Shown here: positions 32,986 to 45,990 of the stretch, one piece after another
Position numbering within the stretch: position 1 is the first letter of the stretch
Layout of the letters: each line of letters begins with the position of its first letter
Assembly: GCA_003342895.1 (NCBI GenBank)
Contig: PTFA01000028.1
Location: 3,265,581 to 3,329,580, forward strand
From: Casuarius casuarius
Taxonomy: Eukaryota > Chordata > Aves > Casuariiformes > Casuariidae
Length of the DNA: 64,000 nt
Direction: 5' to 3'
Translations under genes and position numbers: made by a program
The notes under the pieces: model-generated
Told to the model about the DNA's origin: nothing
What the model saw: only the letters and a program-made list of their open reading frames with translations
Databases searched by the model: none

Positions 32986-35803
32986 CCAAAGAGCTGTGAT
33001 CTTCCTCCTGCTAAGAGGCAAGTGCAGGGATTTCATTTTTCAAAGACTGCTGCTGTAGGAGCTGGCACGTTTGCTTTGCATAATTACGCATGACTCCAGC
33101 GATGCCCAGGGAAGGGAGTGGTGCTGCTCAGTGCAGCCACACACACAAGAGCCGAGGCCGGGCGCCTGCAGAGCTTTGATAAGAGCATAATGCTGGCTGG
33201 CAGGACAGGGGGTACACGGCCGTGCGCAGCCACGCGCTGACAGCCATTGGCACGAAGGGCTATAGAAATGCAAAGTATCATTGCTCTACGGTTCCCATAT
33301 CCTTCTGTCTGTGGTGTTCTTTCAGACAGCCCAACAACCCTGACCATGTGCCAAAATACCTAGTTAAGGCAAAGATATCGAGTGTGAAAATGGGAATCGT
33401 CTTTTCATATTTTATTCATGCATGGATTGTCAGAGGATGCAGAGAAAATGCATCGCACCAGAACACGTGGGTGAGGATCCAAGGCACAGCAGTGAAGCCT
33501 GAGACCCAGCACAGCACTGTCTGAACGGTTGCTTTAAAAACCAACTGGTTGAGGACAGTCAGAAACCTTCCCATCCGCTTCTGACTAGCTAGTCTTGAAT
33601 CAGAAAACAGGAATGGTCCTGTTCTAGGACGGACGCCTCTTGGCAGGCGCTGCACACCCTCCTGCTCGTCTCGCATGGGAGGCAGGGACACGGCTGGCCA
33701 CGCTAGCATGTTCCCAGGACATTTTAAAACTCTGCTTTAGGAGTTCCCAGCGCCGGATTGTCCTTGCCCCTTTCCCTAGCTGCAATTTCTCATTTGACAG
33801 CTGGGAGATTTGCGGGAGAGCCTTGTCCTGTCTGTCCATATTTTTTCCTCATTTCTTCTCCCCAGAAACTCAAGCAAATGAGATGCTAAGCACCTCTCCA
33901 TCGTGAGATGGCCGGGGCCAATGAAAACAAGACACGACGGCATCCTCCGCTCCTGTCCACCCTCCCGTCGGGGCCACAGCGGCCCTCTGAGGAAGCTCGC
34001 AGCTAGCATGCAACCGGGAAAGCTGTCAGCAGCACCACGTGCTGCAGTCTCTGCCTTGCCGTAAACAGCTTTTCCCTCAACACCGGCAGCTGATAGGGAG
34101 TAGAGCAGCTTCGAGATCTTTGTAGGACTCTCTGGGGCTCAGGTCAAAATAGCCTGTTTTGAGAGTCATGTGGCTATAAAGATCTATTTTAATACCTGTT
34201 CTTTTCCCTAGGCTTTGCTGGGGAGCAAAGACTGTACTTTACACGCAATTATCTGCTTCCACTGTGCTCTCTGGGAATTAATAACAGTGCTCTTTATTTT
34301 AGTCCAGCAGTGTGATGCATGCTAAAAGCAGTTTATTTTTTCTGAAGTATACTGTCAAGGTCCTTGTATTTTCCCACCGAGGAACAAAATCATCATGCTG
34401 ATCGCCAGGCCATAACCAACCCTCACCAACACACCTAGGGCATGCACGGCACAGCGCCAGGGCTGGTGGCCGCACGCGTGGGATGCCCACCGGGCACCGG
34501 GCGGCTGGTGGCCAGGTCCCCGGGCTGCACAGCACCCCGCAGCACTGGCACCTACCTGCCTTCCTCCGTTTTTCCATTTCTAGGGTTTGCCACAAGGAGG
34601 GATCGCTGGGGCTGGTTGCCATTTGGGCGCATTTCCTTGATGCCTGGCACTGTGTAAGTGATTCAAGGACAAGGTATTGATTTACTGTCTCCAGCCTGAA
34701 ATATTAGGCCACTGAAAGGGCTTTTGCTGCACTTGATGATCCCTCAAAAGGAGACCAAAGGGTGATTTTTTTTAAAAGCAAAAAACAAATTAGGAAGGGA
34801 AAGGGGAGGCTAGCTGCCAGGGAGGTGGGCAACCTCTTTGCGCTCCATCTCAATCCTTATATTCAGACAAATATCTCCTATGACTTCTAGCAAAACTGTT
34901 ACACTCATTTGCAGAATTCAGCTTTCATTATTCAGGATTTTTATAATACCTGTTTTAAATCTGGAAACTTTGCTGGCTATGAGTCTAGTGACTCGATATG
35001 CTACTGAGAGAGGTTTTGCACAATTGATTTAAGGGTGTCTTTTGACCAACCTGGAGGGGCTCTGAGGCAGCCCATTCCCACCCAGCAATTTCACCCTCCC
35101 ACATGCAACCTGGATGTCCAGAAGGATGTTGCAGAAAGTCTTGCTCTGTCAGTCAGTTCATTGGCATGAAGGTTCCCAGGGTCTCTCTCAGCTATTTGGT
35201 TTTGCTACTATTAAGAGTCTCTCTAGCTAGTATGAGTGATAATAAAAGCAACACTGGCACTTTTATAAACAGAATGACATTTAAAATGCTAAATTCATCA
35301 TCCAAACTACTTGCAGTAAACTTGATTTCTTCCTAGAATTAAAACACAGGATGCTCTGCAGGCATGCAGGTAAAGATGGGATTTTTAAAGGTATCTACTA
35401 TGGTTGGCTGTAGAGATAATAATGAAGTAATTTCTGGCACTAATGCCATAGTTTTCACTTTGTGAAATATCTAGGCTTTTGCTATATTATTAGGAAATAT
35501 ATTCTTTGCCTGTATTATTAGGAATTAAACAGCAAATACCTAGAGGGAGATCTGTTTCCTGTCCTGAGGAGATCCCAGGAAAGGCCACCACAAATCAATG
35601 ACAGAATGGAGGGGATAAACCCAATCACATTATTACTTTGTGGCACTGGCTACAGCAGTTTAACATTGGTTGTCTTTTCTCTAAACTCCTTCTGAATAAA
35701 ATCAGATCCTTTTCACAAACATCACAATTAATTGTCTTCAATGCAAGGTAACACAAATTCCAGGACAGCGTCAAATTGCTGTATTGCGATATTTAATATA
35801 GAT
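32986..35803. other. Non-coding stretch with moderate GC patches
   Basis: GC-richer segments at about 33070-33250, 33620-34010 and 34380-34640 alternate with AT-rich sequence. Frames of 60-107 codons overlap on both strands in the GC-rich parts and are not convincing. A complex AT-rich segment lies at about 34840-35010. No repeat was assigned. Confidence 0.45.
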
Positions 35804-35955
35804 CAGTGTTTCCCAAACTTTCCAGACCAAGGACAAAGATTCCTCCAACGTCACCGAACTTTTTTATCATTAAACTGCAAGAGCTGCAGTTCTGTGAACC
35901 AGCTGCAGACCACGTATCATGACTTTCCCCTGGACTATGTTTTGGGAACTATTTG
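35804..35955. mobile_element. hAT/Charlie-like non-autonomous DNA transposon relic
   Basis: The left end starts cagtgtttcccaaacttt and the right end closes with ttttgggaactatttg. These are degenerate terminal inverted repeats of the cagtggttcccaaac type used by hAT-Charlie elements. The 152-base body has no coding capacity. hAT elements move by cut-and-paste with 8 bp target duplications. No clear duplication remains here, consistent with great age. Confidence 0.5.
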
Positions 35956-35989
35956 TGTTAACTCTACAGCATGGAATAATCTTTGTTTC

Positions 35990-36150
35990 TACTTCCTTAT
36001 TTGAATAAAGGACAATATTTGCCCACTGTACAGTGTATTTATCTCGTGAGTGTTGTAAAGATTCATTCATTCTTACATTGTACAGCACTTTAGAAACGGA
36101 GGTGCTATGTGCACATATGAAATACTTGATTATTACTGTTATTTGTTACA
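35990..36150 (+). repeat. MIR-like CORE-SINE with preserved 3' tail
   Basis: The successive blocks tgaataaaggacaatatttgccc, gtgttgtaaagattcattcattc, gtacagcactttagaaac, and ggtgctatgtgcacatatgaaatac followed by gattattactgttatt match the order of the MIR 3' half (ataatagtacc, ggttgttgtgaggattaaatgag, gtaaagcactttgtaaa, gctatataaatg, tattatt). This is the best MIR match in the window. It begins about 35 bases after the hAT-like relic. Confidence 0.6.
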
Positions 36151-39100
36151 CAGGACAGATAATATTTTTAATGGTAGAGCTTAATATGTAGTACAATGCA
36201 AAAGGTGAGTTAAGGTTCATGGATAACTATGCTACATCCTCTGAGGGTTCATAACCTCAGAATGAGAACTGTAAAAAAACAGAACAAGGGAGTACAAATG
36301 GAGCAAGTACAGAGCACGTGTAATCTTTCTTTACAGATATCGTGTACCGTGGAACACAGTAGGAACTGATTTTCCACCATTATTTTGAGCAGCACGATTT
36401 ATACTATTTTTTGAAAGGCTACTTAGATTATAGATCATCTGGAACAGCAAACATCCTTGTGCTGTACCTGAGAGTGCCAAAGAGCCCAGCTGGGTGCCTT
36501 CTCCTTGTATGGCTCCCTATGGACCACTGCAAGTCAAACATATCAAATTAGGATAATCATAATAGAATACAGCAAAAATAGCAAACGCTGTAAAATTCTT
36601 CCTATAAGGCAACTTTACTGGAACTCATTTTCTAAATCCGCTGTTTAGAGCTGAAGGGCATGAAATATCAATCTCTTTCCTTTAATTTGAAGATTTCAAA
36701 GGAAAAGTTATTGCAGTGACTCAAAGGTTATAAATATCCCAGCATGAACTTTCCTAGCGAGGTTAAAACATGTAAGGGAGGCTTCATTCCAGAAGGTAAC
36801 ATGGTATTTCTCTCTCCCAGATGGGATGCAGGGAAGGATGGCTAATTGCTGTCTTAAAAGCTGTAATCACAGTGAGACTGGGATGTAAAGATTTACCTCG
36901 TTCTTAACTGTTCCCAACAATCAGCTAATCACTTAGGGTCAGGATTGATTAACTTTTGTGTATGTGTGCAAGAGAAGGCAAACACAGAAAAACAATTGTC
37001 CTTGCATTTATATCCATAGTGGCTGACCACAGCTAAATCTTTGCTACCCCCAACGTTTGAACTCTGCTGGCCCTCAGGATCCTCTAAACACCCAAATCCA
37101 TGCCATACCCCAGCCTTTTTTGCATTTACTGTAGGATGTGGTTAGTGGAAATGGCACTATCTAAAAGATGGTTCAGAAACTCACTTAATCCTGCATTAGC
37201 AGTGTCATTTTTCAATGCTGTGGGAGTGGTGCAGATCCTATGCAAGCTCCTATTTCTATGTAGGGCCATGTCTTGAGGGAGGACACTAGCTCTTCATCAA
37301 AGGATTCCATATTTGGATACAGTTATTTTGCTGAAGGCAGTATAAATAAGGTTCCAACTATTAAGTTGTATTACTAGTGTACCTGGAAATCTTCATTTTA
37401 ACTTGCCATCCTAAATCACTATATGGCTGTCTAATTTGCCCAGTTTGGGAAACTGCTGAGCAACCAGCAGCTCGCAGGGAATGAATGACATGATCTATAG
37501 TGGGAAAGCAATTGTAACCTTCCAGCTGCCATGTGATGGGGAAAGCACACAAGGACAAACCGTACTAGGGGATCTTCCACTCTGGGTCAGTATTTAGACA
37601 AGCTCAGAAAAGTCATCTTCTTCATGGTGCTGGAAATGACAAGTTACGCATTTGGTGTTGGGAGATAAGATCATGAGAAGTGATGGCACTTTAGTCTCGG
37701 TGGTGTTTCCCCATCCCAAAAGTCAGGTGATTGATACTATTTACAGGCCAATTTACAGGTCAGCCATGCCATGGTAATGTGAGCTTTAGATGCATGGAGA
37801 AGTGAGACATGGGTGTGTTTTCCTTTGTTCTATTAATAAACACTCCAATAGCTTTGAATTAAACATTTCCTCATATTGTGCAGCAGCATCAGGCAGACAC
37901 TATGCTGCTGGCCAACCTTAAACATCAAAGCAAAGGTGTCTTACCTTAATTGGCAGGTAAAACAGACAGCAGGTGACGAGATGCTGCCTGCTTTGAAGAT
38001 AATGAAGAAAATCATAGCTCTTCATGTTAAGCCAACGCCTTCCACTTTACCTCCTCATGACTGTTTGGTTGAGAAGACAAAAAGGAGAGAAGCTGCCTGC
38101 TCTGACAACTAAATCTGAACCATCTCCATCCTCCTGCCTCCGGAATACATGGAAGATGTTGCCAAAGCACATTCAGTATTGGAACTACGTGGAGGCAAAT
38201 TCGGCTTTCCTGCCTTGGGCTCCAGGTTGCTGTAAAGGAATAAGCTGTTTGTTTCCCCTAGGATGAGAAAGACCGAGTACTTTACATACTATGACACCAA
38301 GCAATTCTGTACATACGAACACAGAGCTTAACTGAGAGACAACTTTGATCAGTTAAACCCAGAGAGAGACTTTAAAAATAGCTTAACAAGGCCAAACCCT
38401 CTATATGCAATTTTCAGAAGAATTAACTATCAATACAAAGTATACAAAGTGAGTTAGCCACGGAAAACCTGTGCCTCTTATTTATGTTGGATTTAATTTA
38501 TCTCACCTCTAAAAAATGCAAACAAGTTTCTTTCTACTGTTTGGGTATTCGGTTTCAGCTCTTTGCAAGACTGTTATGGCTAGCAGGTAAATATTGCCGC
38601 TCCCAAGCAGGCTCACACACATTTGAACTATCATGATCCCCAAGGTGGACATGTTTCAAAGAGCTGTAGAAGTTACCTTCAAAGGATAGGCAAGGAAGAG
38701 CGCTGTCTTGAGGCACTGAACAGCATTTTTGCTGGAGAAGCATTCTACTGCTCAAGACTGCTTTGAAAAACAAGCCTTTACTTTTAAAATTCTGTTTATA
38801 ATCTAGGGAATAACTCAAAATGAAGGTCTTAGATTTGTCTTTTCAAGCATAGTTTGTTCCATATCATGATGCACTTTCACTGCAGAATATTCAGCATAAA
38901 TTATTGAACAGAAATATTGGTTGAACATTGTAACATTTCCAGTTGCGCATGTGCCCCATTAAGGCTCTGATTCTGTTCTTGTGAACTCAGGTAAAAACCT
39001 GAATTATTACCAGTTCAAATGCATTATCTTACATTGTGTTCTTATACTGTATATACCTTGACAAGAACTAGGCCAACTTGTGAAGAGATACTCTGGTACC

Positions 39101-39451
39101 TTGTTACACTGAGTTCAACAGGAGAGAGGTAGCTATGTCTATTTTTAAAACAGATCCTGTGGGCAACATATGGAGTACTTCTGAAAATGTTCTCTGATCT
39201 GCACCTTGCACAGGACCCTCAGATCCTGCACGCATGCTCCTCACATATTAATGCACTGCAGCTCTGGTGGACAGGTCAGATTACAAATCCACGTAGATCA
39301 TTTACTTGCACAGTCTCTGCAGTGCAGCTAAACCTGCATCAGAGCCTGAAATGACTGACATAAGTAATCACACTGTATCAGACACTGCTGGGAAATTTTG
39401 ATCAATGTTTTCTAAAGTGAAAAGTGTATATTTATTTTGCTTTTTACTTTC
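36151..39451. other. AT-rich non-coding stretch
   Basis: More than 3 kb of AT-rich sequence with no convincing exon. A weak ancient-repeat match lies at 38955-39012 (ggctctgattctgttcttgtg, caggtaaaaacctg, the latter itself a short palindrome). Complex segments at 36840-36960 and 37800-37900 could be regulatory, but nothing specific supports it. Confidence 0.5.
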
Positions 39452-39469
39452 CATTACAAATTTGTAATG
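39452..39469. other. Perfect 18-bp palindrome
   Basis: cattacaaatttgtaatg is its own reverse complement with no loop. It contains two ATTA/TAAT homeodomain half-sites in mirror orientation and could be a dimer-binding site. A chance AT-rich palindrome is also possible. Confidence 0.6.
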
Positions 39470-41853
39470 AATTCCTAATACTTGTTTATTTTAAGTGCTG
39501 GCTGGGTCCTTGAGACTGAAATATTCTTTGCAAGCCTGGAATAATGAGAGCAGGAGCACACAGCCAAAATCTTGCCAATGTCCAGTAGTTTATTTGATTT
39601 ATAGGAATTATGTGGCATTTACAGCACATGTAAGAAGACAAGGCTTGCTCCATGGTTACCTAAAACTGCCATTGACTGACAGTAGATCTATATGATCAGA
39701 CCAAAGGTTGTTGTATAAAAGTTATAGTGTAACTCATACTGAAACAAGCTAGAGATTAATGTTTCAAACACAGAAGGAAAAGACATAGCTGATTAAGAGA
39801 ATGTAATGACCATTTAATTATGATTCTTGCCTGACTGAGCATCCTAAAATAGCATCTTCAGTGATATTTAATCTCTGCTCACTTACTGGATTAACATAAC
39901 TAAAAATGAAAGCAAAAGGAGAATAAAATAAGGCTTAGTGGTTCTTGGTTCTTTTTAGCAATTAGCACTGTACAAAGGCTTGTTTTGTTTGGTAATACCA
40001 ACGTACCTGAAAGTGAGAATGCATGGCTGTCACCTTTATATAACAGGCTTGGTTTTCAATTTCAGTGAAATGCCTCTTACGGTTTCCTGCACAAAGCTGA
40101 ACCCTGGGGAACTGCGTATGACTTCTATACCTGATGGCAGTCCTGTGGGGAAGCTTTTACAATTAGATACATTTTCAAATGAACTCAAGCAAAGAAATAA
40201 AGCAATTTGCTGATATTCTGCAACGCCTTTCTTGAAATAAATGGAACAGATGCCACCTTGGGGTCTGACTTTTATTGATTGCTTTATAAAGGGTGCTTTT
40301 CTTTTAAAAATACACTCTCTGCACTGGCCTGCTGACCCTGGGAATTTAAACCTTATTATTCCAGTTTAAACACTTGCCAGTGCTTAGACAGTTAACAAAG
40401 CTAAAGCCTCTCCCAGCTGAACACCAGATTCCCTGGGGAATCCAATCAGGCTACTTTATTCTGGTCTTTTGAAAGTCAGGTCAAATAGCTGTTTGAATTG
40501 TAATGATCTCCATGTGAATTCTGGTTTTGATAGCAATTGCTGATATCCTCTTAGCTTCCAGACAGAGATACTAATTGCATTTCCTCTGTCATATGCAGTG
40601 CAATGCTGCTGTTGAGGTTTCTGAGAATTTTTTACTCACACCCAATCTTTTAATCGGGTAAACAAAACAAACGGGATATCCATGAGCTATGCCAGTTCTG
40701 TCAAACTGATAACTAGTCTCCCACTCCACTTACCAGAAAAGTGAGAAGTTGTGACTGGACAGGTGACTAAGAGGTACTGTCTATATCCAGAAAACTGCAG
40801 TTGGGAAAGACCCTGGAAGAGCTCTGGAGTCGTTTTGGTTGTGGTGTCCATAGGTATGGTGTAAAGAGCAACGTCACAGAAGGATCTCAGTATGGTTATA
40901 GCAATCCTAGAGAGTTTCCCAACAGCCGGTAAGGGTGAGAGAGCACCAGCCTTGCCTTTCAGAGAGCCAGGAGACTCATGGAGGATGAGTGGCAAGGGGG
41001 CATTCAGACTCTGACACCGTTTACACTCACTGGGTCAAACTTACAGCCTTGAAAAACAGCAGTAATTTATTTAAGTCACTATGGTTATGCCCCCTCTCAG
41101 CAAGGTTAAATTTTGTCCACTTTTTTGAAATTATCTAGCTGTTTCTTACAGTATTTCCTTTAGTAGCTGTCACCATAGTACTGTTCTGCTAGATATGAGT
41201 CTAATCTCCAAACAATGACAACAGATACATTTCTTTACTCAAGAAATTCTGGAAATTAGCTATAATTCCAGAAAATCTTTTAAAGGGGTAAAAATCAATA
41301 TACTTTTCCCTTTTTGTCTGTTCAATGAGTTTCTAGACCTTAAATCACTTAGCTTAAATCACTTCTGAAATAACTATTCTGTTATAGCTTTAAAGGAGCA
41401 TTTTTACTAGGCCTGTTTGGCTGACTTCTACCCCAACTCCTTAAGAACAATGGTAATACATATCTGCTTTAAATTAAGTAGTTGCTTATAGGCTTTACTG
41501 AACCAGGTCCTCAATAAGATTGAACATGGTTAGAAATCTTCTATCGGAGAAAAAGGGCAGTTGTGGAGTTCTCAGGTAAACTTTGTACGAGTACCGAGCA
41601 GCGAGTGGAGGACAGCTGCTCATCCCACCAAGGCCCCCCCCCGCTAGAAACTGGCACTTAAGAGTAGGGTATTGATGCTAACTGTATGAGGGTCATTTAC
41701 TGCTACCGGGATGTTTGCTGTATTTGTCTACTTGGAATGAAGGATCACAGATTATACAACAGTTACTTTAAACTGCTGTGCCCAGTAAATAAAAAGCTTT
41801 GAAAGGCATGAACTTCACTGGTAATAGGATGTCTCCTTTGAGGAGCAGTAGTA
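39470..41853. other. AT-rich non-coding stretch
   Basis: No gene seen. A small direct repeat (cttaaatcactt at 41339-41350 and 41353-41364) and a C9 run at 41634-41642 are the only structures noted. Confidence 0.5.
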
Positions 41854-42348
41854 TCATTTTCCTTGATGTTCTGGAGAAAAATTCCAGACGAGGTTGTAGA
41901 GATTTACACCGCGACCACTGAGAGTGTTGATAATAAATATATTTAGGAATGTATATGCAGAATGTTTTCCTAACTCATGGTGCTGCAATACCTTACTTGG
42001 AGTGAATTTGGTGTAATTCAAGAAATGTGGAGGTGGAGGGCAAAACATATTGTAGTGCTTTGTTGTTTCATTTACAGCAATCTCATAGATGTATAATGTG
42101 CTGGAGGCCCATGCGAGCAAAAGCCCCATACAAAAGCTTACCTTGGAGGGCTGGCTAAGACACAGCCAGTGTCTGTTAAATGTCATTTGTGCTGCCAGGA
42201 TAGAGCAGCACTGGAACTGGAGGGCCCCGAGTGCTGCAGTCACACCTGCCAGCGCAGTGTGGACGTGTCCTACATGTCCTGCAATGGTCAGTAGGCGCTG
42301 CCTGGTGCCTGGCCTCTCCTTCAGCTGGCGTCTGGACCCACCTCCCAC
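41854..42348 (-). other. 164-codon minus-strand open frame with a candidate splice-bounded segment; not called as a gene
   Basis: The minus-strand frame reads through 164 codons in DNA that is not strongly GC-rich. Inside it, a candidate exon at 42278-42142 is bounded by ccattgcag (acceptor-like, but without a good pyrimidine tract) and the excellent donor aag/gtaagc at 42142/42141. The peptide includes hydrophobic stretches (HTALAGVTAALGALQFQCC and GLLLAWASSTLYIYEIAV). I do not recognise the family. Spacing and key residues do not fit a rhodopsin-type receptor. One or two open stretches of this length are expected by chance in 64 kb, so a non-coding explanation remains likely. Confidence 0.12.
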
Positions 42349-42409
42349 TTCAGCCTCCCATTTCAGCCCAGGCCCTGGCCAGGCAGACCATGCAGTTCAG
42401 AAAACTTAG

Positions 42410-43589
42410 AGGTCCCCCGTTCACTATAACCCATGACCTAAATATAGACAGGATCATAACCTCAGGTTTTTTTTCTGGGGCTCCTGCGTGCTCTCTCTGT
42501 CTCCATTTCAAGCCATCAAAGGTCCGCAGCTCAGGATTCAGGGGTAGGAGGAGTGCAATGCATCCTGCCAGCCATCTGTGGTACAAGCTGTGCCTTGACT
42601 CTGCTGGGATTTTACACAAGTGGTTTACTTATGCCACTTTCTCAAGAAAGAGAAATAAGTAGTCCTTTGTCTTTTTAACAGTGTATAAATGAATTTTAGC
42701 TTCCAAGTTAGTCAATCTGGGAGCAATGGAATACTCTGGACATTCATTTTCTTAGTCATGGATTTCTGTCCTGAAGATTTTGTTCAAATTAAAGCAACTT
42801 CTCACCCAACCGTCTGTGCTGAATAATAGTGGCAGATGGAGAGAAGAAAATCTGGATTTTTTTGCTTTCAAGGAACCACAAAAGCTGATGAGGTAATGTT
42901 AATTGTTGTGAGGCTGTAGCTGGAAGAGGTCTCTACACAGCAAGTGCATTACTTCCTCTTTCTCTTGAGGGTGCAGAGAACAGAATATGAAAGAAATGCA
43001 GCTGAGTCTTTATGTCAGGCGATGATCAAATCAAATATTCTTGTGGAAAATTATACACTGGGTTTGGGGGTAAGGGATAATTTTACTTTTATTTGTTCCC
43101 GTTAGAACAGCTAATGTCACTATAAGTGGTGCCTGATTTAATGGCTCACACTCCAAAAACAAAAAGTTTTTTCAGATGAGATTAATACATTTAAGATCAT
43201 TTAAAATATGACTAAGACATCTTCCCAGAGCATCAGCAGCATGAAACTCAGTTCTCTGCCCGCTTCTTGTTTGAAGCAATTTATCTTTGAGGTGCAGTAT
43301 TCCAGGCAAACACAGCAGCAAATTTCACTGTTATTTCACTGATAAAAATCTTCATTTCAATAACCATTCTGCTGTCTCTGTGTTTTAGTGGTTTTTACTA
43401 GGGTCCTGTGAGAAGCAGGCCTTCATCTTCTCTAAGGATCAGACAAAACTTGTGACAACTCTATATGATATGGTAAATAATTAAGACTGGTGGGCATGGT
43501 TAAAGTAAGATTTTCTTCTACATGCCATCATTTTCTGACCTCTTCGGGGCAGGGTGCTTTATAGTGGATGAAGCTTTCACCATTAATAA
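42410..43589. other. Non-coding stretch, nothing recognised
   Basis: AT-rich sequence without assignable repeats or exons. The 143-codon + frame at 42231-42662 overlaps the minus-strand frame and shows no domain. Confidence 0.5.
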
Positions 43590-43740
43590 GCATTTTCCCT
43601 GTTGTTTCCTAAAGAGCCATTCATTAGATTAACAAAACAACAGTTACGAGCTAATAAAGATCCTCTCAGCTCAACTTGAGAGAAGGACATGTTAATGCCT
43701 CTAGGCAAAATGTCATTTAAACCATAATGTCAGAACTGGT
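43590..43740. promoter_or_regulatory. CNE-like block
   Basis: Complex, non-repetitive AT-rich sequence with several homeodomain-like words (cattcattagattaac, gagctaataaag, gttaatgcc, catttaaacc). The texture resembles conserved enhancers. Assigned on appearance only. Confidence 0.2.
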
Positions 43741-44089
43741 CACAAAGACTTTGACCTGTAATTGTGTCCAGAGAGTTCAAAAGCGTGAGAGTTTGCAAGG
43801 GAGGAGAGGGGAGCAGATTTGCCGCAGCAGTCAGTGCCCACAATTAGGATTTTTCAGAAGAGCTGGTCGGCACCCACCAGCACCCCATGGCTCGCAGTGG
43901 GAGCAGAGCACTTGGGAAAAATGTCCCTCCAGCTGCTTTTGGGAATAGGCATTCAAGGTGAATTTTGGAGACCTACGGCTAGACTGCCGTTCTCACATGT
44001 GCCTGCAGTGGCCCCTGGGAGCTCCCCAGGGGATCCGGGGAAACCAAATTAAGGATGAGAAAAGAGTAGATCCTTCCTCTGTGTGTGCA

Positions 44090-44430
44090 ACCGCAAAGCA
44101 TAATGGCCCAGTATGTTTCAATTTCCTGAACGTTAAAGGTTATGTGGCATTTCTTATCATCTGGGGATTTAAACCCTGAGGGTTAAGGCCAACAGTTCCC
44201 ATGAAATAAGCACTGAATGGAATTTGCATCCAAAATTCAAACCAAATTGAACATTAGTAATATCTTAGCATACATTAGGCTAATGAGCCTGAAGTCCTCC
44301 AATGTATCAAATAAATTTCATCATGAAAATGCATCCAGTTCCAGGGTAAAATATGGCACTACAGCAATGCTACATCGCATTTTAGGAAAAACAGTCTTGA
44401 ACACAAGGGAAAAGAAAGGTTGAGAGAAAC
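44090..44430. promoter_or_regulatory. CNE-like block
   Basis: Complex AT-rich sequence with TAAT/ATTA-type words (cattagtaatatc, cattaggctaatgagcc) and an E-box-like catctgggg. No repeat signature. It is a candidate conserved element, and conservation cannot be judged here. Confidence 0.2.
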
Positions 44431-45990
44431 TGGTACTCAATTATAGTTTAGCCTGAGCACTTCCACTTGCGCTGTAGGTATCACACAAAGTGACTAGAAG
44501 TAAATAAAACTTTCATGTTACATTTTGTGAAAGCTGACATATCCAAAAGCTGTCTTCACTAGCCCCATGCAGAGATAATGGTCCACTCTGAGCTTAAGGA
44601 AGAGACACCTATCAAACTACTTCCTGCAATAAGAAACCTAATCATCACAAAGTCTCCCAAACACCTATGTATCTTGCCACTGTTCCTTAAACATGCTCCT
44701 TATTTCTCTTAAGGCTCTATCACTATATCCGTATCTTAAAATGACAATTGGTACAGACACATCAAACTTCACCTCTCCTGCTGGTATTTTCTTTACTCCG
44801 CTAGTTGGGCTTGTGCTGCTCTTGTTGAAGGAGAAGTGAATTGTTAAAACTTCTTATGTAAGTTGCAGCATGGAAGAAGGTTCTGTTCACTGGTTTCTTT
44901 CATCGTGCTGCTTGCTCTCTCTGATGTCTGGTCAGCCCCATATCAGCCAGCTCTGGAGGAGACACAGTCTTTGTGTGCTTTTTGGGTGGCATGCAGGGCT
45001 GGAGAAATTACAGCTCAGCCTAACAGCAGGCTATTAAAGGAAGAGGCATAACAAATACAAATCATAGTTCCTGTGCCTTCCCTTCTCTAATGTTTTTGCA
45101 AGATGTGCCTTGGATAATTTCCTCATTCTCTCTTAGTCTGACAGATACTGCACAAAGACCACAGGCGATCACCTTCTAATAGGCTTTAAAGATTTCAGTC
45201 AATCTAGTGTCTGTTCTTTATTCCCAGTTTTGTTAATCAGAGTTGTGTCTCAGTAGCTACAGTGGGTATTTAGAATTATGCTCTACAGCTTAGCAACCTA
45301 CTAAGAACATAGATGTGTGTATTAATATAAAACAGCTACAGACATTTCTGAGTGCAGGTTGTTACAAAATTGCAGCAGAGCCAGTTCAACCATTTGCATT
45401 TAATCAGATGCTCTCTAGTTTGTAACAAAACTTTCTGTGGGGCTGTGAATCTCGAGGAAACAACTTGTTCAGTCTTGGTGACGATGTGCACTGAAAAGCA
45501 AAGCCTAAATACAAAGAAGTCTCATATTTTCCATGTCTGGCTTTGGAAGTAGTAAACATGGTCATGTTCCAGCATGCTGCAGCTCAGTCCATATGCAGAA
45601 GTCTTGACAATGAAAATGTTTGTGTAAAACATCATAATCATAAATATTCTGAGTGTAAGGCTAGGTTTGGATGCAGATTTCATTTTCCCCTTTGATTCTT
45701 TCCACTTTGAAAGGCCTTGGAAGTTTTCACCTCCATCCACTGTCCCTCCAGTCCCTGCCTTTAACACACACACGACTTTCCTAGGATTTGCCTATAATGA
45801 AAACGGAGCATATTTTCTGCGGCGTGCCAGATGGTGCTTGTGAAGACTGGACATGCAGGCGGTTCCTAATTAAAGCTTTAAACTTGGGGGTGAGAAGCGG
45901 CAGGCGCAGGCTGGTTGATGCCCAGACAGGGGACACAGAGGCAGGCTGCCTAATGACCTTTTGGAGGCACCCTCACACTGATCCTTAGGG
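44431..45990. other. AT-rich non-coding stretch
   Basis: No recognisable gene or repeat. CpG content rises slightly at about 45810-45920 beside a taattaaagctttaaac motif. Confidence 0.5.

Noticed and set aside
41854..42348. G-protein-coupled receptor fragment
   Set aside because: A TM3-TM4-like look was considered, but the spacing between the Arg and Trp landmarks is wrong, the TM3 Cys is missing and no TM4 Pro follows. It is reported only as an unassigned open frame.
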